A stretch of 6,996 nt of DNA from an uncultured Bacillota bacterium. GTDB taxonomy: Bacteria > Bacillota_I > Bacilli_A > RF39 > UBA660. The translations under genes and the position numbers were made by a program. Below the pieces are notes generated by a model. The model worked only from the letters and a program-made list of their open reading frames with translations. It was not told the DNA's origin and made no database searches. Shown piece by piece: positions 1-6,977 of the stretch (position 1 is its first letter; each line of letters starts with the position of its first letter). The stretch is from positions 1-6,996 of the forward strand of contig CAMVNN010000038.1 in NCBI GenBank assembly GCA_947168865.1, read 5' to 3'.

Positions 1-1631
1 AAAGATGGATACATTTTCTGTGTATTCCATATTTTCTTATAATCAATACCCATATTTGGATATTTCTTTTTTAGTTGATTAATCGTAACTGCAATTGTAT
101 AAGTTACTATATTTGCTTTATAAGCTTTAATCTCTTTGTACCAATCTTGATCAGCTATCATTTTATCTAAATCTTTAAAAATTATTGCATAAGAAATAAT
201 TTTTTTGTAGTAGTAATCATTAAATTGCGTATTTGATTTTTCCCAGTCTTTATCAATCTTTTCAGCAAAGTATCTCATGCTAGATTGAGCGCCTTTACTA
301 ACTATATGTGGTAAGCATTCAAATGTATTAATGTATTTAGATAGGTCAACTTTTTTAATTAATTGATTTTTAGGATTCTTTGTTTGAAATTTAACTCTTT
401 CTGACTTAGTTAATTTCATTTGTGCTTGAGTGTATTGTCCTCTAGCTCGTTCATAAAACCATATTGTACCAAATTGATCTCCACCCTTAGCAGGTGCAAT
501 TATTTTTCTAGAATATTCTTCTAATCTAATATGATAAGGATGATTTGAGAAGAAATCTGCCTCGTCAACTTTATTTTGACTATTCGCACATCTAGAAATT
601 GTTGGAATCATTTCTTGAGCTTTTTCGTGATCAACAATTGAAAGCTTCATTGGAACTGATATTTTTGATACATCTTGCTTATCTTGTAAGACTGCGTTTG
701 CAATTGAAGCAGTAGTTTGACCACCATTTATGATTTGTAAATCTTTAATTTTTGTAATTACTAATCCTTTAGAATTATTTTGTGTTTCAATTTCTGTTGA
801 AGTAGCTGCAATACCATTATTGTATGCAAAAAACATATTTGGTTCGTTTAATATTGTATTTCTTATACCTTTATTAACTTTACCTTTAATACTTAAAAAT
901 GAACGAACATTTCCTTCCAATAATCTAGAACCATATTCAATATACATGTTAGCTAATACATCACCTGGTATTATTGCTAAATATGCATCATACTCATCAT
1001 TATCTACCGCTTTAACACATGGAATTCCTCCTATTGTTGATAAATCAATTTCTATACTTTCTTTCCCTAAAGTAGAACTATAGATATCATATAATCTTTT
1101 TATATCCCATACATTTAATTCTACTATTTTCCCATTTATTGGTTCCTTTTTGATATTCTTTACTCTATCGCTAAGCTTTCTATCGGTAATTATATAAAAT
1201 TTAAATTTAACTATATCATTTAAATTATCAAATATATCTTTTGCTAATCCATAGCCGATAGAACTTTCCTCAAAACCACTATTTAGAATATAACCATTGA
1301 TACTAGCTTCGATAAGATATCTCATACTATCATACATTTTATTAATTTCTGTACTGGTTAGGTTTGTAGCTTCAGAATCGCCTGAAAAATCACTTACAAG
1401 AATTAAACAAGACTTGTCATATGGATCAAAATAATAACCATCCATAATCATTTTTCTTCCACGTTCACCTATTCCTTCAAAATAGCCTTCTGTGAAATCA
1501 TCAAATTCTTCTGCCGACTCTAATATATCAACAACAGTATCTACAAATTTACTTCTTTCGTTTGTATCCTCACTTGCTGCAGATACTTTAATATCTTCTA
1601 TTAATTCTTCTCTATATTCATCTAAATTCAT
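1..1631 (-). CDS. AIPR-family protein (abortive phage infection-type), C-terminus cut by window edge
   Basis: My translation of the reverse strand gives 543 uninterrupted codons running off the left edge, so the C-terminus is missing. The AIPR family (Pfam AIPR) is known from genes near restriction-modification systems and is named for abortive phage infection; its biochemistry is poorly defined. Recognition rests on conserved blocks: YGSRLLEGNVRSFL (residues 233-246), FFAYNNGIAATS (267-278) and IINGGQTTASI (300-310), then SRCANSQNKVDEADFFSNHP (346-365), which is typical of the family core. The region after 390 is Lys/Tyr-rich, with a probable helical segment at 470-525. The N-terminal 200 residues are acidic and include DGYYFDPYDKSCLILVSDF (64-82), which may be a decayed nuclease-like fold (weak inference). 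The ATG at 1631 has an ideal AGGAGG 6 nt upstream and lies 10 bp after the stop of the nuclease gene, so it is probably the last or a late gene of the operon. No signal peptide is seen, so it is likely cytoplasmic. Family assignment is firm; function is inferred from context. Confidence 0.93.
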   Translation of the reverse strand, partial: MNLDEYREELIEDIKVSAASEDTNERSKFVDTVVDILESAEEFDDFTEGYFEGIGERGRKMIMDGYYFDPYDKSCLILVSDFSGDSEATNLTSTEINKMYDSMRYLIEASINGYILNSGFEESSIGYGLAKDIFDNLNDIVKFKFYIITDRKLSDRVKNIKKEPINGKIVELNVWDIKRLYDIYSSTLGKESIEIDLSTIGGIPCVKAVDNDEYDAYLAIIPGDVLANMYIEYGSRLLEGNVRSFLSIKGKVNKGIRNTILNEPNMFFAYNNGIAATSTEIETQNNSKGLVITKIKDLQIINGGQTTASIANAVLQDKQDVSKISVPMKLSIVDHEKAQEMIPTISRCANSQNKVDEADFFSNHPYHIRLEEYSRKIIAPAKGGDQFGTIWFYERARGQYTQAQMKLTKSERVKFQTKNPKNQLIKKVDLSKYINTFECLPHIVSKGAQSSMRYFAEKIDKDWEKSNTQFNDYYYKKIISYAIIFKDLDKMIADQDWYKEIKAYKANIVTYTIAVTINQLKKKYPNMGIDYKKIWNTQKMYPS

Positions 1632-1637
1632 ACAAAA

Positions 1638-1643
1638 CCTCCT
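1638..1643 (-). promoter_or_regulatory. Ribosome binding site of the AIPR gene
   Basis: A perfect AGGAGG lies 6 nt before the ATG at 1631. It overlaps the TAG stop of the preceding nuclease gene (1642-1644), so terminating and initiating ribosomes occupy the same site. This suggests translational coupling and fixes the AIPR start. Confidence 0.9.
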
Positions 1644-2565
1644 AATCGATTTTGAATCTTTCTATTTTTTTAATATATAATTCATAACTTGCTCTAGCTA
1701 TTGAGTCAGGCAAATTACTCTCTTTCAATCGTGGAAATTCCTCGGTCACACCATAGTGATCAATTGATTTTATCGAATAAACATATTTATCATATTCTAG
1801 AGCATAGAAGTATTTTCTTTCATCTAGTTTTTCATTAAAAGTATTTAATTGTGAATCATTTGAAAAACAACTTCTTATTTTATTAATATAATCATTCAAT
1901 TTTATTGGCTCGCTAATAGACTCATTACTTGGCTCTAATTTTACTAAAACCAACTCACCATATTCATTTGAATCTAATTGTTCAATTGAACTAATAGTAA
2001 CAGTTAGTGCATTTTCCCTAATTGTTTTCAATTCATACCATGTATCATCAATTTCAAAGTCCTTATGAGATAATGAACTTCCTATCCATGATTCAAGGCT
2101 TCTATCTATTCCGTACTTATCAAACATATATTTTTCCAAATAAATTAATTCTCCCAATAGACCTCTAACTTCATTTTCAGATAAAAATATATTTTTTGGA
2201 TTTTTGAACATGTTAATCCACTTTTTCCATCTTTCTATTACGAAGGCTATTGGAGAATAATCCTTTATATTGTAGGTTTTGTCAACTATATCACTTATAA
2301 ATTGATAAAATATATCACTAAGTGAGTCATCCAATAAATTAAAACTTAAAACATAATCCCCATCATTTCTTACCTTAAGTTCAACATCAATTAATCTAGT
2401 TGATTCAAAATCTAAATTACATTTTTCAGAAATAATTGCAAGAGATTGATTACCTTTTTCGTTATATCCGATGTAGATATTTACCGGATGGTTAGGATTA
2501 ATTCTTTTATAAGATAATGAGTTTTTACATTCGTTAAATTTTTCTTTTATTTCTTCAATTGTCAT
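1642..2565 (-). CDS. PD-(D/E)XK nuclease-like protein, DUF4420 family
   Basis: This 307-residue protein resembles the DUF4420 family, predicted members of the PD-(D/E)XK nuclease superfamily found beside Z1 helicases. The likely active site is visible: an acidic residue in RGLLGELIYL (Glu139), then Asp169 in HKDFEID, then the E-x-K signature in WYELKT (Glu178, Lys180). The upstream 130 residues form an alpha/beta N-terminal region (NIYIGYNEKGNQSLAI, then ELKVRNDGDYVLSFNL), and a Trp/Lys-rich helix (FVIERWKKWINMF) precedes the nuclease core. The length is close to the usual 300-350 residues. I chose the ATG at 2565 because GGAGGAG lies 6 nt upstream. A longer reading from a TTG at 2598 would add 11 residues but has no good ribosome binding site. 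The start overlaps the end of the Z1 gene by 11 bp. It probably cleaves DNA for the system; substrate and specificity are unknown. The active-site call is from motif reading only. Confidence 0.88.
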   Translation of the reverse strand: MTIEEIKEKFNECKNSLSYKRINPNHPVNIYIGYNEKGNQSLAIISEKCNLDFESTRLIDVELKVRNDGDYVLSFNLLDDSLSDIFYQFISDIVDKTYNIKDYSPIAFVIERWKKWINMFKNPKNIFLSENEVRGLLGELIYLEKYMFDKYGIDRSLESWIGSSLSHKDFEIDDTWYELKTIRENALTVTISSIEQLDSNEYGELVLVKLEPSNESISEPIKLNDYINKIRSCFSNDSQLNTFNEKLDERKYFYALEYDKYVYSIKSIDHYGVTEEFPRLKESNLPDSIARASYELYIKKIERFKID

Positions 2566-5284
2566 TTTCTTCTCCTCCATCCGTATCATATTCTTCAATT
2601 TTCTTTAATTCGATTAAATTAATTTTATATTTTGCATATTTAGTTTCACTATTTGCCAATATTGGAAATCCAACACTTATACCTATTAATGTGTTTGATA
2701 CATTTAATCTTTCTTTTGCTTTAGCTTGATCTTCTACTTCTAATACATCTTTTAATTCTATTGGATAGATCATCAACAATGGATTTCTAACATATTCGAA
2801 AAATACTTTTTGTGATAAACTTTTATTCTCATTTTCTGGGATAGAGTAAAATCTTTCTTTTATTTTATCAATATCATCTTCAGTTAATCCAAATTTTGAA
2901 TCTTCAGCAGTACCTAATCTGTTTCTTTTTCCAGAAATTTGTATCAACTCATCATTATGTTTAAATATAAAACTTCTTTTTACACAATTAACTGTTTGAC
3001 TATTGCCTATTTCAAAAGGAATATTTGATTCACCATTTATAAATACTACATCCCATTTATTTAGTTCATAGCCGCCATAATTATTAACAAAATTTTTGAT
3101 TGTTTCTGTATCAAATGGGAAATTAGCATATGATGCATTAAAATTAGATATGAAATCCAATATTAATTCTTTAGGAACATTTTTATATCCTCGCTTTTTT
3201 CCACTTTCTTCAAAAGAACATCCTGCAGCATCACTAATATCTAATAATAAATTATTAACAACTTCACGGTTTTTCTCATTTTTAAATTCATCATTATATA
3301 GTTTAGTAGTCTCTAAAAAAGTTTCACTTAATGATATAATTCTTTCCGCATTATTGGCGGTTCTCATCTTATTTCTAGCAGTTACTAAAAGTGAATTGAT
3401 ATCATTTCTAACTCTTAATCCAAATTGCATAGGTGTCTTATCATTTTCTCTCATTCTTTTTACATCTCTTCGTAATTCATCTGTTGCGTCACTTATATGT
3501 TGATACCAAGATTTATTGTTTTCATCCATCCATACTTTGCATAAATCGTCGTAATTTGGTCTATATCCAAACCATCTTCCCATTTGCATTAACGTATCAT
3601 ACATTTTAGAATTTCTATAAAAATAACTAATTATTAAGCCTTCTAATGTAAGGCCTCTAGATAAGCTCATTCCTCCAACGGCTATTACTCGATATCCAGT
3701 GTCTTCGTGTTCTTCATAATCAAGTTTTGTAAAATTATTTCCATTTACAACTACGACATCTATTGGCATTATTGCTGAATCTAATACTTCTTGTATTTCT
3801 TCCCATTCATAATTTAAATTAGAATAATGTTCATTATATACTTTATATAAAAATTCTATATTATCATCACTCAAAGCATTTTCAACTGGTAATTTACTAT
3901 ATAAATGAACAGAATTTTTGATTTCATTTAAATAGTTAACTATTAATACCCCAAATCTGTCTTGTATATTTACAAATCTGCTAGTATTAACCATCATTGA
4001 TCTGTGTTTCTTTTTATCACCACGTAAATCTCTAACTGCATTTGCTAGTAAAAACTCATTGATGGCAACCTTTAATGTTGGGGATAATTCTGAAATAAAA
4101 TCATCCTTTTTATGATTTAATGGGAAATATTCTTCTCCATCATATAAATCTTCTATCATGTCTTGATAAGCGCCATTTTCACCAAATACATTTCTAGCAC
4201 CTATGTAATTAGATGGTGCATCTAAAGAATAAATATAGTCTTTTGGGAATAAATCCTGACCAAGCATTTCATCATCGGTATTAGGGTCTATAAATATATT
4301 GGCAAACGGAGTGGCAGTAAATCCAACATAACTAGCTTTTTCAAATAAATGTAACAACGTTCTAATTTGAGTATTAATTGCTGTTGGATTGTTCTCTGGA
4401 TCATTAACATTAATTGATGCATTGTCCGCTTCATCATCAACCATTAGCATTGATGTTTCAATATATTGATGTCCTTCTTTTAAATTAAATAATTTTAACC
4501 ATTGATTTAATTTTTTTAAAACTGAAACATTCTTCTTCAATACAAACAATACAGGTTCATTTAAAGTGTTTAATGTTAGGCCTAATGTATTTGCAGTTGT
4601 TGCATTAAAATCGCTACTTTTTGATGTAAAAACAACTGGGTGTAATGTACTATCATATTTACCTACACCAATATAATTATTTTCTTTATTCTTAATCATA
4701 CCATTGGAATCCATACCAATGAATCCTTCATCTAATCTTGATTGCGTTTGTTGTCTTAATTTTTCAATTGTTCCAGTTAGTAAAATAACAACTTTATATC
4801 CTGCGTCTGCAGCTTTGCAAATCAATCCAGTATAATTTGCTGTTTTACCAGATTGAACATCACCAATAATAAGACCTCTTCTTTGAAAATTTTTATCTAA
4901 AGTTGGATCACCTAATAAATCAACTATTTCATCTGTAACATCATTCATTGTTCCAACTACATTTGGTGGAAAATTTTTATCCCTTAGCAAATATTCCTTA
5001 TATCTATTCCAATATCCCATGTTTAAAGTTTTTTTACGTTCCATAAACCATGGAGCAAAATCCTTAGCAGTTATCGAAGTTCCTAAATCTAATTTAATCA
5101 AATACTCTGCATGGATTTCCTTCCTAACATTGTTTATTTCTTCTTCTGTTAAAGGATTTTGTACAAAATTTGGTGCATGAACAAAATACTCAATTATATT
5201 GTCAATCTCTTGTTCACTCATTCCTCTATTATCATAGATATATGTTGTTACTAAATTTTTTAATTTTTCTTCATTACTATTCAT
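2555..5284 (-). CDS. Z1-domain superfamily 2 helicase-like ATPase
   Basis: This 909-residue protein belongs to the Z1 family, large SF2-type helicase ATPases found in restriction-like defence cassettes. Motifs in order (numbered from the ATG at 5284): Walker A GDVQSGKT (141-148); motif Ia-like LLTGTIEKLRQQTQSRL (168-184); Walker B with DDEAD (283-287); motif III TATP within YVGFTATPFANIF (319-331); GGMSLSRGLTLEG (537-549), corresponding to motif V; and QMGRWFGYR (567-575), corresponding to motif VI with its arginine finger. The second RecA-like lobe, about 400-640, holds the Z1 domain proper. About 270 further residues form a mixed alpha/beta C-terminal region with no motif I recognise. All ATPase residues are intact, so it should hydrolyse ATP and probably move on or remodel DNA. 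I prefer the ATG at 5284 (GGAGG 5 nt upstream) over an in-frame TTG at 5302, which lacks a site. It overlaps the preceding ATPase gene by 8 bp (ATGAATAG), implying coupled translation. Cytoplasmic; no nuclease motif seen, so cutting is likely supplied by the next gene. Confidence 0.95.
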   Translation of the reverse strand: MNSNEEKLKNLVTTYIYDNRGMSEQEIDNIIEYFVHAPNFVQNPLTEEEINNVRKEIHAEYLIKLDLGTSITAKDFAPWFMERKKTLNMGYWNRYKEYLLRDKNFPPNVVGTMNDVTDEIVDLLGDPTLDKNFQRRGLIIGDVQSGKTANYTGLICKAADAGYKVVILLTGTIEKLRQQTQSRLDEGFIGMDSNGMIKNKENNYIGVGKYDSTLHPVVFTSKSSDFNATTANTLGLTLNTLNEPVLFVLKKNVSVLKKLNQWLKLFNLKEGHQYIETSMLMVDDEADNASINVNDPENNPTAINTQIRTLLHLFEKASYVGFTATPFANIFIDPNTDDEMLGQDLFPKDYIYSLDAPSNYIGARNVFGENGAYQDMIEDLYDGEEYFPLNHKKDDFISELSPTLKVAINEFLLANAVRDLRGDKKKHRSMMVNTSRFVNIQDRFGVLIVNYLNEIKNSVHLYSKLPVENALSDDNIEFLYKVYNEHYSNLNYEWEEIQEVLDSAIMPIDVVVVNGNNFTKLDYEEHEDTGYRVIAVGGMSLSRGLTLEGLIISYFYRNSKMYDTLMQMGRWFGYRPNYDDLCKVWMDENNKSWYQHISDATDELRRDVKRMRENDKTPMQFGLRVRNDINSLLVTARNKMRTANNAERIISLSETFLETTKLYNDEFKNEKNREVVNNLLLDISDAAGCSFEESGKKRGYKNVPKELILDFISNFNASYANFPFDTETIKNFVNNYGGYELNKWDVVFINGESNIPFEIGNSQTVNCVKRSFIFKHNDELIQISGKRNRLGTAEDSKFGLTEDDIDKIKERFYSIPENENKSLSQKVFFEYVRNPLLMIYPIELKDVLEVEDQAKAKERLNVSNTLIGISVGFPILANSETKYAKYKINLIELKKIEEYDTDGGEENDN
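2572..2578 (-). promoter_or_regulatory. Ribosome binding site deciding the DUF4420 start
   Basis: GGAGGAG lies 6 nt before the ATG at 2565 and inside the 3' end of the Z1 gene. In-frame ATGs at 2580 and 2589 and a TTG at 2598 lack a comparable site, so this element supports the shorter protein. Confidence 0.8.
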
Positions 5285-6746
5285 TAGATCCTCCAATTTC
5301 AAATTTTTCTATTAATTCATTATAATTGCAGTATGGTTCACTCTTTAGCAAGCTTTCCAAAACACTATTTTTATTTAATCCCATCTTTTCACTGTAATTT
5401 AAAGAGTCACATATTTCATTATACATTTCTTCTATTTCTTCTTCAGTCACAGTTGATGATTCATCTATTATTTTTCCTTTAGAAGCATCTAAGTATAGAG
5501 ATGTAGATGGAAACATTTTTTCTAGATTTGTAATTATTTTATCAAAATATTTTAATTGATTTGAATCCAAGGACTCTTCGAATAATTGAATTTGTGGAAG
5601 GTCGCGATTAATTTTATATTCATAGCAATTATCTCTTAATTCCACTCTTTCCCAAATATAATTAATATCTTTATTATTTTTTTCTTTCCTTCCTCTATAT
5701 TCGTGTACAGCCTTACTCTTAAATACTGATTCTTCTATACAAGAATATAAATTTTTCTTTATAACATCAGGTAAATGGACTGTACTTTTCTTAATATCTA
5801 CTCCCCATACTTCATCCAAATCATTTGGAATATCTACCATAACTCTTGCAAGTTTACTTAGCTCTTCTTTACGAGTTAGTCTAAACCAGCTTCCCCAAAA
5901 TATTAGTCTTTTGTTTCTATAAATATAGAAACCTTGATTTGTCCTTAAATCTTCTTTCCCTCCCACTTTTTGTAAATCTTCGTCAGTCAGCTTGTTGATA
6001 TACGGTAATATATAAGGTTGTATTCTTATTTTATTATCATTAATAGTTATAAATTGTTCTGGTAAAGGTTGAGTTCCACGATTAGTAGTTAAGAATGGAT
6101 CTCTTCGGATAATCTTATTATTATTCACATATATATCTACACCATCATTTAAAAATCTATGAAATACTAATGCTAAATGATCAATTGTTGAATTCATATA
6201 ACTATTTAGTGTAGTGTTTAAATCATATGTTGATGAAGATATTCGATCAAATTTTTCCAACATTAAATATGTACCGCTTGGTAATGCTTTTAGTAATTCT
6301 ATTTGAGGTAATTTTTCAATTTCTTCACTGCCATATTCTAACAACATCCATTCTTTATTTTGTATTATATAATCCAAATCCCATGAGAAACATGATATTG
6401 CACCATCTTTTTTGCTTGCGACAACTAGTTTTCTACATTGAGACAAGGAAGCAGATTTCATACCTAATCCAAATCTTCCAAGATCATTGTTTTCTCTTCT
6501 TTCAAGTGGATTTTTTGCCCCGTATCTTAAAGCTTCTTCTAGCTCTTTTGAATTCATACCGTATCCATTATCTAAAATAATTAAATATGGATTATCAATT
6601 GGACTTAGTAAAATATCAATTTTTGAAGCATTTGCACTTATACTATTGTCTATTAAATCAGCAATTGCTGTTTCAAATGAATATCCTAAGGATCTCATTG
6701 ATTCAATGAGATTTGGTGCAAATGGAATACTTTCTTTTGCAATCAT
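5277..6746 (-). CDS. MutL/MORC-like GHKL ATPase of a defence cassette
   Basis: This 489-residue protein has a complete Bergerat-fold ATP site. The N-box is in TAIADLIDNSISANAS (26-41), with the Mg-binding Asn34. The G1 box is DNGYGM (59-64), G2 is LGRFGLGMKSAS (89-100) and a G3-like SGT is at 157-159. An S5-type transducer domain follows, with NQGFYIYRNKRLI (270-282) and VWGVDIKKS (313-321); Lys319/Lys320 are candidates for the conserved lysine that contacts ATP in MutL and gyrase. The last 130 residues are acidic and helical, without the MutL endonuclease motif. MutL/MORC-type proteins dimerise on ATP binding and clamp DNA, so a sensing or clamping role is likely (inference). Oddly, the usual catalytic Glu of the N-box is Asp30, and the Asp of the common NSxDA is Ser37. 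The ATG at 6746 has AAGGAG 8 nt upstream and is the first gene after the promoter. It overlaps Z1 by 8 bp. Housekeeping MutL is unlikely given the neighbours and divergent N-box. Confidence 0.93.
   Translation of the reverse strand: MIAKESIPFAPNLIESMRSLGYSFETAIADLIDNSISANASKIDILLSPIDNPYLIILDNGYGMNSKELEEALRYGAKNPLERRENNDLGRFGLGMKSASLSQCRKLVVASKKDGAISCFSWDLDYIIQNKEWMLLEYGSEEIEKLPQIELLKALPSGTYLMLEKFDRISSSTYDLNTTLNSYMNSTIDHLALVFHRFLNDGVDIYVNNNKIIRRDPFLTTNRGTQPLPEQFITINDNKIRIQPYILPYINKLTDEDLQKVGGKEDLRTNQGFYIYRNKRLIFWGSWFRLTRKEELSKLARVMVDIPNDLDEVWGVDIKKSTVHLPDVIKKNLYSCIEESVFKSKAVHEYRGRKEKNNKDINYIWERVELRDNCYEYKINRDLPQIQLFEESLDSNQLKYFDKIITNLEKMFPSTSLYLDASKGKIIDESSTVTEEEIEEMYNEICDSLNYSEKMGLNKNSVLESLLKSEPYCNYNELIEKFEIGGSNE
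5290..5294 (-). promoter_or_regulatory. Ribosome binding site deciding the Z1 start
   Basis: GGAGG lies 5 nt before the ATG at 5284, within the last codons of the GHKL ATPase gene. The alternative TTG at 5302 has only A/T-rich sequence without a purine box in front of it, so the ATG is the supported start. Confidence 0.8.
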
Positions 6747-6754
6747 AAATACAA

Positions 6755-6760
6755 CTCCTT
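6755..6760 (-). promoter_or_regulatory. Ribosome binding site of the GHKL ATPase gene
   Basis: AAGGAG lies 8 nt before the ATG at 6746, a standard low-GC Gram-positive spacing. It supports this as the true start and as the first gene of the operon. Confidence 0.85.
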
Positions 6761-6774
6761 TAATACCTATTATT

Positions 6775-6805
6775 AGTATATCAAAAATTGTCTATTTTGT
6801 GTTGA
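6775..6805 (-). promoter_or_regulatory. Probable operon promoter with extended -10
   Basis: On the minus strand, TGATATACT (6783-6775) is an extended -10 element: TG, one base, then TATACT, which matches TATAAT at five of six positions. The best -35 candidate is TCAACA (6805-6800), four of six matches but with a long 19-nt spacer, so the TG extension probably carries most of the strength. Transcription would start near 6768, giving a leader of about 20 nt that contains the ribosome binding site. No other good promoter is seen between the four genes, so all are likely transcribed from here. Called by eye and untested. Confidence 0.6.
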
Positions 6806-6831
6806 TTCGATGGCTTTTATTGGCATAAATT

Positions 6832-6862
6832 ATTTCAAACATAACATGTCATTAATTTCAAA
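6832..6862. repeat. Short direct repeat upstream of the promoter (ATTTCAAA x2)
   Basis: ATTTCAAA occurs at 6832-6839 and 6855-6862, with similar flanks (TTATTTCAAAC and TAATTTCAAAT). The copies are offset by 23 bp, about two helical turns, and lie about 50-80 bp upstream of the -10. This could be a pair of regulator half-sites, but eight-base AT-rich repeats arise easily by chance here. Confidence 0.3.
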
Positions 6863-6869
6863 TTTGTTT

Positions 6870-6893
6870 AACAAAAGTGCTTTCCCTTTTGTT
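6870..6893. repeat. Inverted repeat, 8-bp arms with 8-nt loop
   Basis: AACAAAAG (6870-6877) is a perfect inverted copy of CTTTTGTT (6886-6893) around the loop TGCTTTCC. It lies about 90 bp upstream of the operon -10. On the plus strand it is followed only by TTCTC and on the minus strand by AAAC, so it lacks a convincing U-tract for an intrinsic terminator. An operator or weak terminator of an upstream gene are both possible. Confidence 0.45.
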
Positions 6894-6911
6894 TTCTCAA
6901 CTACCAATAAT

Positions 6912-6949
6912 AAAAGAACCGACTTTCCCCGCACCCTTGTGATTCTTTT
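6912..6949. repeat. Inverted repeat flanking a GC-rich block
   Basis: AAAAGAA (6912-6918) is perfectly inverted as TTCTTTT (6943-6949). Between them lie 24 bases with 15 G/C (about 62%), far above the surrounding sequence, including CTTTCCCCGCACCCTTGTG (6923-6941). Read on the plus strand, the right arm runs into TTTTGTTTTGATTTTTTT. The pattern might be a conserved RNA element, a terminator or a recombination/protein-binding site. I do not recognise it. Confidence 0.4.
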
Positions 6950-6977
6950 GTTTTGATTTTTTTACGATTTATATACT
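6948..6977 (+). promoter_or_regulatory. Possible outward-facing promoter (weak)
   Basis: On the plus strand TATACT (6972-6977) follows TTGTTT (6948-6953) with an 18-nt spacer. It would drive a gene beyond the right edge, divergent from the operon. The -35 match is only three of six, and AT-rich sequence produces such matches by chance. Confidence 0.2.

Larger units (their letters stand above)
1..6783 (-). other. Mza-like anti-phage defence operon (MutL-like, Z1, DUF4420, AIPR)
   Basis: Four co-directional genes overlap or are spaced by 10 bp or less. Their order (GHKL ATPase, Z1 helicase, DUF4420 nuclease, AIPR) matches a cassette known from comparative genomics of restriction-modification-linked MutL/MORC ATPases and, from memory, the Mza defence system. 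Such a fixed order across protein families implies a single functional complex or pathway. A cytosine-5 methyltransferase often accompanies the set but is not visible. The left end is open because the AIPR gene leaves the window. Confidence 0.85.

Noticed and set aside
730..1083. Plus-strand open reading frame of 117 codons
   Set aside because: It lies antisense within the AIPR gene, whose blocks match a known family; no ribosome binding site or recognisable product.
1492..1680. Plus-strand open reading frame of 62 codons
   Set aside because: Low-complexity Ser-rich antisense of the AIPR and DUF4420 genes.
2566..2598. Longer DUF4420 start at TTG 2598 or ATG 2580/2589
   Set aside because: Only the ATG at 2565 is preceded by a strong GGAGGAG; the extra residues look like read-through of the ribosome binding site.
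3096..3503. Plus-strand open reading frame of 135 codons
   Set aside because: Antisense within the Z1 gene; hydrophobic runs are the expected complement of charged codons.
5284..5302. Longer Z1 start at TTG 5302
   Set aside because: No ribosome binding site before it, while the ATG at 5284 has GGAGG at a workable distance.
6227..6580. Plus-strand open reading frame of 117 codons
   Set aside because: Antisense of the GHKL ATPase motifs; no family resemblance.
6789..6794. TAGACA as the -35 of the operon promoter
   Set aside because: Only 8 nt separate it from TATACT, and no good -10 lies 16-18 nt downstream of it.
6487..6828. Plus-strand open reading frame of 113 codons reaching into the upstream region
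   Set aside because: Mostly antisense of the conserved ATP site, and it would run through the operon promoter; no ribosome binding site.
6870..6893. Intrinsic terminator
   Set aside because: The stem is A/T-rich and neither strand shows a proper T-tract immediately after it, so it is reported only as an inverted repeat.
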